Positions 45,878 to 55,261 of a stretch of DNA of 64,000 nucleotides are shown here, piece by piece. The stretch spans positions 17,518,430 through 17,582,429 of the forward strand of contig JAQNBH010000002.1 of NCBI GenBank assembly GCA_028752905.1, in the 5' to 3' direction. The position numbers and the translations under genes are program-made. The notes below the pieces were generated by a model. The model had not been told where the DNA came from, did not search any database, and saw only the letters and a program-made list of their open reading frames with translations. The stretch comes from Cladorhizidae sp. MBARI D1340-BT2. Lineage: Eukaryota > Porifera > Demospongiae > Poecilosclerida > Cladorhizidae. Numbering within the stretch: position 1 is the first letter of the stretch; each line of letters starts with the position of its first letter.

Positions 45878-45958
45878 CGAGAAGGCCAGAGGAAAGACTC
45901 CCTTCAATGTATAGCGCTTGTCCAGACAACGGGTCATTACAAACGACGACCTCGTACC
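45878..45958 (-). CDS. Candidate upstream exon of the kinase gene
   Basis: Acceptor TACTGTTTTCAAG and a consensus donor TCG/GTGAGT bound 81 bp. Two frames are open: one reads YEVVVCNDPLSGQALYIEG, the other GTRSSFVMTRCLDKRYTLKG. The second is phase 0 at both ends and would join the 45577 start directly; the first looks more protein-like. Strong splice sites and position argue for a real exon, but the frame is unresolved. Confidence 0.5.
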
Positions 45959-46044
45959 CTTGAAAACAGTATACAATACGAGTGGCGCTATTTGAGCTAA
46001 TTCTGTTGTCTTATAATATAATAATAATAATAATATATGATTTT

Positions 46045-46194
46045 ACAGCAAGACACGTATGTGTGGAAGATACATTGAGTGTGTTCAGAAATGTGATAAA
46101 TGCTGATGGTATGCCTGTAAGTCCTATAGGCACCCATTTTTTAATTAAAAGTACTTATAATTATCTAGCGAATATTGGTATGGAGAAGTATGTG
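46045..46194 (+). pseudogene. LINE ORF2 3' relic, left part (interrupted by a hAT element)
   Basis: Encodes VEDTLSVFRNVINADGMPVS and FLIKSTYNYLANIGMEKY. The frame continues across the hAT insertion at 48725 once one copy of the 5-bp ATGTG is removed, into RSMHGQEGVRLQFGLRTAS, a sequence resembling the post-RT region of non-LTR elements. RT motifs are not present here. Confidence 0.55.
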
Positions 46195-48719
46195 CAGGGG
46201 GGGGCGGAGGGGGCGGCCGCCTGACCAATATTTTGGACCAACTGTATCTTGTGTTAATAATTATGGAACTGGTGCATTGTTTACTTAAAATAGTACTATT
46301 TTACCTTACATGGGGCCAGTCACTAGCTGTATTTAAAATTAACACCAGTCATTGATTGTTACATGAGATGATGATGTCACTGAGTGACTTGTTTAATGAT
46401 GCATGCAATACATGTGCACTGCCAGAGCAGGTGAGCACTGAGCACATGGCTTTGATTTCTAGGATTGCATGACAGTCTTTCTCTGTGTGTAATCAGTCAC
46501 CATGGCTTCAAATTCTGCCTCACTGTCAGCTGCTTTCCAGAGCAGTTCCAACCAAGAAGTAGTTTTAAGTTCCCAAAGAAGAGATATGGAAAATATGAAA
46601 GATCATTCAGAGCTGAGTGGTGTCAACAGTATTCCTGGCTTCATTATGATGTACCACTTGATTCTGCTTTTTGTTACGAGGGCTGATGAACATGAAGGGA
46701 AGTTCTTGGTAAGCACTAAGAGAGAGCCATCCTTTCTTAGCAAAGGTTACACAAATTGGAAAGAAGCAACATCCTCGCTCAAGAAACACCAGACCAGTGC
46801 CTGTCATCTGGAGGCACTTGAAGCTGTAGTCACACTCCCCAAACAGATCATTGGTGATATTGGTGAAGTATTGAGCAAAGAAAACAAGGAAGTGAAGGCA
46901 GTCAATAGAAAAATGCTTTTAACTGTTTTCGAGAATATTAAGTTCCTTGCTCGCCAGGGATTGCCACTAAGGGATAGTCAAGGCCAGGAGACTGAAACAA
47001 TTTTATCCAACTGTTACTCCTGCGAAGTTTAGATCGTCCCAAAATGCTTGCATGGATTGATAAGAAAACCAACAAGTATACTTCGCATGATATTCAGAAC
47101 GAATGTCTGCAGATTATGGCAAACAAGATTGTTCGGGAGGTGAGTCAAAACATTCGTGAGAGTAACTGCTTCACTATCATGGCTGATGAATGTATATACT
47201 GATATAGCAAACAAAGAGCAATTCACTATTTGCATTAGGTGGGTTGATGATGATCTTCAAGATCATGAAGATTTCATTGGTGTCTATGAAGTAAACAGCA
47301 TAGATTCCAACACTCTTCCATGCTACTATACTTCGGATGCCAGGTCTCAGTATCTCTCAGTGCCTAGGCCAATGTTATGATGGTGCATCTAATATGAGGC
47401 ATCAGGAATGGTGTATCGGCAAAGATACTTTCGGAGGAAAAGCATGCAGTCTACACACACTGCTATGGTCATGCTCTAAATTTGGCTGTCAGCAGTATAC
47501 TGTAAAGCAATCCAAGGTATGCAATGATGCCCTAGAAACAGCTTTTGAGATTTGTAAGCTGATAAAGTATTCTCCAAAGCGAAATGCTGCGTTTGATAGA
47601 ATAAAGCTTGAAAATCGTGATGAAGATACTCCCATGGGCATACGAAAAATTTGCCCTACTAGGTGGACCAATCGATCAGCAGTATAATTGAGAATTACAC
47701 CATTTTAAATAAGTTGTGGGGATGAATGTTTAGAGAAAATATTAGACCCAGATGAATAATTGGAGTGAAAACACAAATGGCAAAATTTAATTTGCTGTTT
47801 GGTCTGCATCTCAGTGAACGCATCTTAAAGATTACAGATAATTTGAGCAAGACATTGCAAACAGAGTCTCTGTCTGCATCAGAAGTGCAATTTATTGCGA
47901 ATCATAGTCAAAACCTTAAAAGCAATGAGGAGTGATGAGATGTCTGAGCTATTTTATAAGCATGTTCAATGTTTATGTGTTCGTACACACATTGAAGAGC
48001 CCTCATTGCCAAGGAAAAGAAGAGCACCAAGCAGGTTTGAAGTGGGTGAAGGAGATGGTTACCACAGTCCTACAGTTGAAGATCACTATCGCAAGCTCTA
48101 TTTTGAAGTACTGGATTTTGCATTCAAGATCGTTTTCAGCCAGGGTATGCTGTCTACCAGAACCTTAAGGAAGTGTTAATGAAAGCAGTTAATAGGAAGG
48201 ACTACTTGCAAGCTGTCATTGACTTTTATGGTGATGACTTCAATGAGAGTGAGCTTTCAACACAATTGCAAGTCTTCAGTTCAAGCTTTCCCAGGAATGA
48301 ACAAAGCAAGATTATCACTCTACACGATATTCTACATTTTCTGCAAGGTCTCTCTAAAGGTCAAAGGGTTTTTTACAAGCAAGTTTGCTGGATAGCCCGT
48401 CTGGTCCTTGTTTTGCCTTCTACAAATGCGGCCAGTGAAAGAAGCTTTTCTGCTATGAAGCGAGTGAAGACCTAGTAAGTACAATGAGTCAACCAAGGTC
48501 GAACCATATTATGACTCTAAATATCTACAAGGATATGTTGGATAAAGTAGACCTTACCGATATTGCCAGTGAATTTGTTTGTGGTAGTGAACACAGACTT
48601 CGAATCTTTGGTAGCTCACTGTAATTTATTAGTATTCCTTTGTCATTGAAAGTAGTTCTGTTTTCATGTTCTACCTAAATTTTTGCCTGACCAATACAAA
48701 ATAGCTTCCTCCACCACTG
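46195..48719 (+). mobile_element. hAT element (ZMYM1/TTF-like), full length, 5-bp target duplication
   Basis: The left end CAGGGGGGGGCGGAGG and the right end (reverse complement CAGTGGTGGAGGAAGC) are imperfect inverted repeats. ATGTG flanks both (46190-46194, 48720-48724). Removing the element restores a LINE reading frame, which fixes the ends exactly. The 2.5-kb length and 5-bp duplication fit the hAT5 group. It contains a broken transposase gene (46490-48625). Confidence 0.85.
46490..48625 (+). pseudogene. ZMYM1-like hAT transposase, multiple frameshifts
   Basis: Order of pieces: TTF-type zinc finger region (FPKKRYGKYERSFRAEWCQQ, YSWLHYDVPLDSAFCYEG, about 46555-46686); KGYTNWKEATSSLKKHQTSA (46740-46800); TDIANKEQFTICIRWVDDD (about 47200); GQCYDGASNM with DALETAFEICKLIKYSPKRN and CPTRWTNRSAV (47370-47687); NRKDYLQAVIDFYGDDF (48190-48240); and the C-terminal dimerisation motif LPSTNAASERSFSAMKRVKT (about 48413-48475) followed by a stop and a continuing tail to EHRLRIFGSSL (about 48624). 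At least five frame changes. All major domains are represented, so decay is recent in structure but complete in function. Confidence 0.85.
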
Positions 48720-49110
48720 ATGTGAGGTCCATGCATGGTCAAGAAGGTGTGCGGTTGCAATTTGGACTGAGGACTGCATCAGCTGGTATTTATGGATGAG
48801 AGGTGTATCATGTTTGATAGTGCAGGAGAGGATGTGGGTCACTTCTTGGTAATGTATGAGTAATTCGAGAGGCCAAGAGTAGGCTTGGTACTGGTGAGGT
48901 GGTGCACGGAATTGTAGGGGCTGGACAGTGGCTGGATGAATATAGAAGAGTTGGTAAGGATGGAAAGGGGCATTGCTGTTGGGGAAAGATGTGGAGGGAG
49001 TAAGCGATGCAGTGATGGAGGAGGTGGGCGAGCGCGTTATGTATTGGGTATATAGGGAAGTGGTGGCAGAGGAGAAAGGAACTGTTTCATGGTGAGCTGA
49101 GGAATGATCT
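48720..49110 (+). pseudogene. LINE ORF2 3' relic, right part
   Basis: Continues from 46194 as VRLQFGLRTASAGIYG, then across stops shows GVSCLIVQERMWVTSW-like and VGAGQWLDEYRRVGKDGK segments, similar to C-terminal tails of non-LTR retrotransposon ORF2. The long minus-strand ORF at 48675-49151 is its antisense shadow. Confidence 0.45.
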
Positions 49111-49642
49111 TTGGGGGCCCTCCCCTCCCACCTCCTTGAGAAACGGGACACTCATAATTAAGTACTGCCGATAATATAGATTGTTAGTGTTAGTTACTGT
49201 CATACTGTGCTGTAGTAGCTATATGTGGTGGCCTTAACAGGTTCAGCAGTATCAAGATTAAAAATCATTAATTGTAAAGTACCGTGGGTTTCCACCTGTT
49301 GGAAATGGCCAAACTCTATGTTTGGCCATTAATTATAGCTGACAAAAAATATTAACTCTAGGAATAGCGACTTTATTAGCCTACTACTAACAAACCACTT
49401 ATAAAAAAATAGAACCATAATAAAATAATGCTTATCTTTAAATCAGCTTTTTAGTTTTTAAGCCAATGTTTCCACAGGAATATTAGTTCGGTTTTCATCA
49501 GGGCACAATAAAATGTTGGGTAACCAGCTGATTTAACGATAAATCTAAAACAACTATAGTTACAAACAACCACACCTCCATAGCCTCCATAGCCTCCCAC
49601 CGACCCCAACACGGACACCCATTCCCCCTCTGAGCAAACTGC
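49111..49642. other. No gene recognised; small hairpin
   Basis: A short inverted repeat (GGCCAAAC...GTTTGGCC, about 49306-49328) and AT-rich DNA. The ORF at 49498-49683 lacks any recognisable motif. Confidence 0.5.
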
Positions 49643-49945
49643 TTAAGGGGGTAGCAAACCATATAACCACATGAACAATTCATGGTTTTTGTATGACCTT
49701 GTAACTTTTTTTAACTTGCCTCTACATAGGTGATTTCGATACCAAATTGTAGCTAATTTAATTACCTTTATAATGATGTGTTTAAAAATATATGATATTG
49801 CCTTTTTTGCAGAGTTACAGGTGAATATGCAGATGACCTTCAAAAACTTATGCTGACGCCCTCTTAGCAGTTCTAGTGCCAAGATGGGTAGTAGTAGTGC
49901 TAATCACTTCCTCTTCACACTGGAGCTACTACAACCACTAAACCA

Positions 49946-50100
49946 CTAAATAAGCCAGAGAAAATGCCAAAAGTGATTAGAGATTTCTAGTGAGATATAA
50001 TTGAAAAGCAGCTGATCAAAATCACCACAAGTATGGTGCACACATATCTGCATAAAATGTGAATGGCACCACCTAACAAAAATATCTCTGGCTTATTTAG
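49946..50100. repeat. 155-bp inverted-repeat MITE or sub-terminal hairpin
   Basis: CTAAATAAGCCAGAGA at the left end and its exact reverse complement at 50085-50100. The innermost non-TA repeat is flanked by TA on both sides, so it could be a small TA-inserting MITE inside the Kolobok element. Confidence 0.65.
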
Positions 50101-50290
50101 TAGAGCAGAGAAAGAGCTACAGAATGATATATAAAATTTATAATTTGTGTTAGAAATAAGTAGAATATAATCGTTGGAAGGTTGAAATATCTTGTTTTGA
50201 GATAATTGTGGTCAAAGTTTGAGTAACACATAATCAATGCATGTTGGGCACAGCACACACACAAAGTGATACTTAGATGTATCCAAGACA

Positions 50291-52183
50291 TCAATCAAAC
50301 CCCCCAGCACAATAAGTCTCCCCTTCCTCATTGATACTCTGCTCTTCCAGTTCAACTCTGTTATATTGTAGAGCCTGCCTTCTTTTCTTCACCAGCTGGT
50401 TTGCCTTGTGCTCTGCCAACCACACACGGTTGATGTCGCGTTGCGAAAGAAATTGATGTGTGAGGGGTCCACAGTAATAACCAAGTCGCTCTAGTAGTGG
50501 CCTCAAAGCTAAATGTCCCGAGTTGAAAATTAGCACAGCAAAGTTCAGAGCAATCTCCACAACTTCTGGTGAGCAGAATTCTGTCTTTGAACAACGGTTC
50601 CAGATAGTTGAATTAAAAGATTCATTCTGGTTTTGAGTCGCTCCTAAGACGCATCGTTCCATCAAGGATTGACTGGACAGGTCCTCAAACACAGGTTTGA
50701 TATACTGGGCTAGATCCAAAGGAATCTTTGGGCTGTGTGGTGGTGGTTGCTCTGACTTGGTCACAGCACGTTGATACTTGCACCATGATCTATCGCCAGT
50801 GGGGCAAAACTGGTGTTGTGGATTGTCATCTGTGGATAGGGAATGGTAGAAAACTGCCCAGACTGCACCCTTCATCGCCTCTACATCATTTACATGGGAC
50901 CTGATCGCTTTCCCATAATACTTCTGCAGAAGTAGAATGGTATTTTTGGTGAGGCGGTTCCTTCCTCCCCATTGCACTCGCCTACCACTATCATCTGTCA
51001 CCTTTGTCTTCTTCAGAGCTAGGAGCCTATTGCCCATCCGCTTTTGTACATGCCCCACACATTCAAATTTCTTCACTTCAACCTCACGACCATATGGTTT
51101 CTTTTCCTTTATGAGATTGTGTGTCTTGGAGTCACCATCTGCAATCAATGTGGTATAACGCAACTTATACTTCTCCACTGACCGTTCCCAAATACTAAGA
51201 GCTCCCTTACACTCCATCCCTGATGAAGAACCTACGTAATTGCATCCACACTCTGACTGATGCACCTCCCACCAATCCATGAACTCTTGAGAGGTCTCAT
51301 CCATCCCACGACGTGCTGAACACACCGAACAGAACTTGCTCTTGAGTTCTACATCTAAAACTTTACCTGTATCCCAAGATGCTACCACTACAACTCCATA
51401 GAGTGCTGTAAAACCTCGCTTGGACCATGTCCCATCACAAGTAACCTTCACATCAATCAATTCATCATCCCTGGCACCTACACGAAGTTCAGCAGCAGCA
51501 GCAGCAAAGTTGAGAGATACCAGTTCCCTTGAAGCTTCCAGTATCTTCTTGTTATGGGAAGTGTAAGCTTGTGCACTGACTGGTGGCAGCATCCCCATGA
51601 CTCCAGAGAAGGTCTGAAGTGCAGACCTGCCTTTACCTATAGCTCTCATAGCCAGGGTAGCTCTACTGTTCACAGACACATCCTCCTTTCTGTAGGGGTC
51701 AGTAACAACTACTTCCTTATTGCAATGGCTGCAACTCAAACTAATCTTGGCTACCCAGCCCCTCCTACAGCTCAAGTCTTTCCTTACCTCAAGTTCAGAG
51801 CCACAGCATTGGAAGGTCTTGGCAATAAGATGCAGGGCCTCAGTGTTCATAACGAAGCAAAAGTCGCCTGCTCCTTCCCGAAGTTCTTCATTGCCGGCAC
51901 TACCGCTGGTACTTGGACCGGATTCACTCACACTCGACTGCGTACTGAGAGCTAGCTTCTTGTTGCTGGCAGTCAGAACTGGCACAGGAGTTGCAGGTAC
52001 CTCTGTAAGCTCTGCTGCTGGTGCTGTCTTCTTTTTCATGAAGCCTTTGCTTCGCTTTCGTCGTCGTTGGGTTGCTTGCTTCTGTACGCGGTCGGCCATT
52101 TTGAGCAAAGAATCCATGTGCCTACTGAGCGTGCGCGTGGCAAATATTTTCGTGCAGCTGCTGCGCAGTTTCCATGGCATCAA
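50291..52183 (-). CDS. Kolobok-type (Mutator-like domain) DDE transposase, intact ORF
   Basis: A 630-codon ORF without stops. Likely catalytic triad: D250 in CDGTWSKRGF, D349 or D351 in LIADGDSKTHNLI, and E521 in NQNESFNSTIWNRC. Conserved surrounding words are YGVVVVASWDTGKVLDVELK and KKFECVGHVQKRMGNRLLAL. CC at 126-127 and CSHC at 151-154 may form a small zinc-binding region; H457/C460/C468 lie in an insertion before the Glu. The N-terminus is Lys/Arg-rich (RRRKRSKGFMKKK, probable nuclear localisation). Start: Met29 (52099) is preferred over the first Met because it aligns with the start of copy 2. It would cut and reinsert its own element at TTAA. Databases usually label this domain Mutator-like. 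Confidence 0.85.
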   Translation of the reverse strand: MMPWKLRSSCTKIFATRTLSRHMDSLLKMADRVQKQATQRRRKRSKGFMKKKTAPAAELTEVPATPVPVLTASNKKLALSTQSSVSESGPSTSGSAGNEELREGAGDFCFVMNTEALHLIAKTFQCCGSELEVRKDLSCRRGWVAKISLSCSHCNKEVVVTDPYRKEDVSVNSRATLAMRAIGKGRSALQTFSGVMGMLPPVSAQAYTSHNKKILEASRELVSLNFAAAAAELRVGARDDELIDVKVTCDGTWSKRGFTALYGVVVVASWDTGKVLDVELKSKFCSVCSARRGMDETSQEFMDWWEVHQSECGCNYVGSSSGMECKGALSIWERSVEKYKLRYTTLIADGDSKTHNLIKEKKPYGREVEVKKFECVGHVQKRMGNRLLALKKTKVTDDSGRRVQWGGRNRLTKNTILLLQKYYGKAIRSHVNDVEAMKGAVWAVFYHSLSTDDNPQHQFCPTGDRSWCKYQRAVTKSEQPPPHSPKIPLDLAQYIKPVFEDLSSQSLMERCVLGATQNQNESFNSTIWNRCSKTEFCSPEVVEIALNFAVLIFNSGHLALRPLLERLGYYCGPLTHQFLSQRDINRVWLAEHKANQLVKKRRQALQYNRVELEEQSINEEGETYCAGGFD

Positions 52184-52463
52184 TCAGTATAAAATTAGCT
52201 TCATTTCAATGGTAAGAACTAGATTCTAGCATAAACGGTTACCGAGATATCGGTTGAGCGAACTTACCTATTGTCTGGGAGATTTTCTGCCAAGTTCTGG
52301 ATGATATTGAAATGAGGAGAGTTGATGAAACTCTCCATAACTTTAGAATGAAGCATCCAATAGCTCTCATATTTGAAATATAAATAGTGTATATGTATTG
52401 TTATAATAATAAAATTTAAAAAAATTAAAAAAAATATATATTAAAAAATGGGTTACTAACCCC

Positions 52464-55136
52464 TTAAGGGGGAAAGAAGGCTGCGTATCGCGTAGTCTCA
52501 TATAAAGTACCATATCTTTGCTCGCATTCACTCTAGTTTCCCAATTTATATATCAAATTATAGCTTGCAGTCTGTGCTTTCTAATGGTAAGTCTCTTTTG
52601 TCATTTAGTTTCGCCATAATTTTTTCCTGGCTCATCCAGTGCGGACCGTAAGCCGTTAAGTAAACCACGTTGCAGTAACGACCTTTGCGAGGCTCTTATT
52701 CGGTCTATTAGTCAATCATAATGAGCACTACAAACTGCGCGTCTTGAAATTTCGAAAAAAAGTTTTTTTGTTGCATTTTCTGAACATAGATTTATGACAT
52801 CACGTTAAATTTCCATCTATAGGTATTTTTTAGTAATCCTATCAAACAAAAACTCTCGCGCAAGTTGTAGAATATAAAATTTGCTTTCAAATGAAATAGT
52901 TTTTTTTATGAAAGGATAAAAAATATTCAAGTTATCATTTGAACGGTTTTTCAAAAATCACTTCAGAGATATTGAGCCTTGAAGTCCAAGCAGTTTGTAA
53001 TCACATCCCAGCTGCCCCTGCTTCACTAGAATACATCCCCTCATTACTAGAATTGTGTGTGTACAAACAAAATGTTGAAAGCAACCAATTGACTTTCACA
53101 GTCCTTTATTTTTTCAACAACAGCAGTATCCTACATCCTAACTACAACTTCAAAACCAACAATAATTATATATATATACATACACATAAATTAAAGACGC
53201 ATCAGACTTATTACGTTGCTTTGCTAATATTGAATTAGCAAACATAAACACGTCATCATTTGCAGGGCTCCCATGCCCAGGTCCATCCATCGTCGCCCTC
53301 CACACATGTCTTCCGACACCCTCCAGTAATCCCTGAAAAACAATAGAACACAAACAAGTCATCCTCCAGTAATTTCTAAGCTTGACAAAAATACACATAA
53401 ACAAAAGTATCTTCCAGTAATCTTTGTTTGAAATCTCTGTTTGACAATAGAAAGCAAGACACAAACAAAATAAAAATGTTACAGGTCCCCCTTGCCAGGA
53501 CCATACAATGCTCCGCCCTCCATTGAAACTCTGCTGCCTCTCGATGGCAAGCCCGACACTTGTTGCACTCCCGTTTATGTGCATTTGTATACCCATCACT
53601 AATTAATGTGTGTGTACCTAAGCTTCAGTCTCTCCACTGAACGCTAAAAAAGTTTTTGTGTTCCTACAACTTCCATAGAAACCGAAGAGCCTTCAAAATT
53701 GGCTTCACAATTTACCTTGTGACCCTCAAACCATTCTGTGTAACTTGCTTCTGTTTCATCTTCAGGTCTTCGCGCACAAGCTTGAAATTAGACATAAGAT
53801 AATAATCTAAAACCTCTCCAGTGTCCCAAGACATCACCGCAACCAAGCCATAATTTGATTTGTGGCCCTGTCTAAGCCATGTGCCGTCAACAGTAATACT
53901 AACATCAATGATGTCTTCATGCCTAACCCTATAAAAATCATGTAACCTATGAGCGGCATCTATGAGCGGCATCCAACATAATACTCTGTTACTGCATTTG
54001 CGTCACTCCCTATTGACCTAGTATATTTTTAAAAAACAAGTGGAACTAAGAGGGGGCAACATATCCATGACTGCAGTGATGTCTTCCAGACCAGAATGAC
54101 TAATTCCAGCAATGCGAGCACCCAGTACTGACTGGATGTTCAAAGAATGCTTCTACAGATACAGGGTTTGAGATGTCTCGAGTGTTACTACAATTTGAAC
54201 AAAAAGTAAACCATGCCTGCCCTACGGGCTTCAGTTGCAAGGGAGCTCAGTTACCAACTTATTACACCTTTCTATGACCTCTCTAAGCTTATCTAAGTTT
54301 ATTATACGATTACCCTTACCTAGTTCTCCAACACCACCCGAGTCCAAAGAGGTAGAGCCAGTAGATCCAGTAGCAACAGCCACAGAAGCAGCTGAACTAT
54401 CCATGAGAGCCAACTTCTTCCTGGTCATAGTCACTTGTCATAGTCACCAATGGAACTGGCTTCTCTTCAGACATTTGCAATTGATTGCAAGGTAAGTGAA
54501 GGTTCACAGAAGGCGCTACCCCACCCACAGGATCCAAGAGACTCACTAACAAAGGAAAGGAAACAGCTAGTAACTTTTTAGTATGGAGATAAACATTAAA
54601 ACTTGCCTTGCGCGGCTACTGTGACAGGCTCAACAACAGCCGCCTGTAGGGCTTTCTTCTTCTTGTCTTCACTCTTCTTGAATCCTTGGCCTTTCTGTTT
54701 AAAATGCTTCTCTGTTCTCTTCCCCATAACTCAACAGTGTAAAAGTTTCAAGTGAACCTTGACCTAAAAAAAACGTGCTCATCTTAGCGGTTGCGCACTA
54801 CCCCCCCACCTGGCCAATTCATTGCGCAAACGACTGGTAAGGGTCTCCATGAAATTGGCAACATTTTGATATATAAAAACTGTATTTTGGGTAGGCGATC
54901 ATCGCCGCCCGCCCGATTGTAGCCAGGTAAGACTGGGAGAGAACCTCTTCCAATGTGAAGTGAAATGAAATGAAATGGAATAATAATGCACTGTATAAAA
55001 ATGGCTATATCTTCTGATGCAAGTATTCACTTGCTCTGAAACTTGAAACTCAAACTCCAGACATATTATGAACCCTTTTGGGCCCATAAAAAAAAAATAG
55101 AAAAAATATGTGTTTTCAGCCCTCTTCCCCCCTTAA
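52464..55136 (-). mobile_element. Kolobok-type DNA transposon, copy 2, decayed
   Basis: Begins at the same TTAA that ends copy 1 and finishes at TTAA 55133-55136. Terminal sequences GGGGGAAAGAAGGCTG (left) and GGGGGGAAGAGGGCTG (right, reverse complement) match in 14 of 16 positions. It has different internal sequence from copy 1, so it is a related but distinct family. The transposase is fragmentary. The region 52470-53600 is AT-rich with no clear conserved motif. Confidence 0.78.
53712..54730 (-). pseudogene. Kolobok transposase remnant of copy 2
   Basis: The N-terminus MGKRTEKHFKQKGQGFKKSE (from about 54727) is Lys-rich, then KKLALMDSSAASVAVATGST and DKLREVIERCNKLVTELP (54434-54231). The catalytic start IIDVSITVDGTWLRQGHKSN followed by YGLVAVMSWDTGEVLDYYLM (53972-53712) matches the DGTW region of copy 1. 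Frames change between pieces. A GC-type donor (CAAG/GCAAGT) near 54607 suggests the gene may once have had an intron. The second Asp and Glu regions were not found. Confidence 0.75.
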
Positions 55137-55261
55137 CAAAAAGAATAAATAAAAATTATTAACAACAAAGCATAGTTACATACAAGCAAAACGGGTCCAT
55201 CTCAATGGTGAGAGTGTAATCTAGCACTGTTCAGGATGTTCCTCAATGCCACAAGAATTTT

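Larger units (their letters stand above)
49643..52467 (-). mobile_element. Kolobok-type DNA transposon, copy 1, intact transposase ORF
   Basis: TTAA at both ends (49643-49646, 52464-52467). Left terminal sequence GGGGGTAGCAAACCAT and right (reverse complement) GGGGTTAGTAACCCAT are inverted repeats. TTAA duplication plus this transposase type indicates the Kolobok superfamily. Size is 2.8 kb. The right TTAA is shared with copy 2. A 155-bp hairpin (49946-50100) lies in the 3' non-coding part. Confidence 0.8.

Noticed and set aside
48675..49151. 158-codon minus-strand ORF
   Set aside because: Overlaps the plus-strand LINE relic that is in frame with 46045-46194; no recognisable motif on the minus strand.
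50291..52183. True Mutator (MULE) element
   Set aside because: The domain name Mutator-like would suggest it, but flanking TTAA at both ends and short G-rich inverted repeats fit Kolobok; no 9-bp duplication was seen.
51554..52229. Plus-strand ORFs of 133 and 169 codons
   Set aside because: Antisense shadows of the Kolobok transposase.
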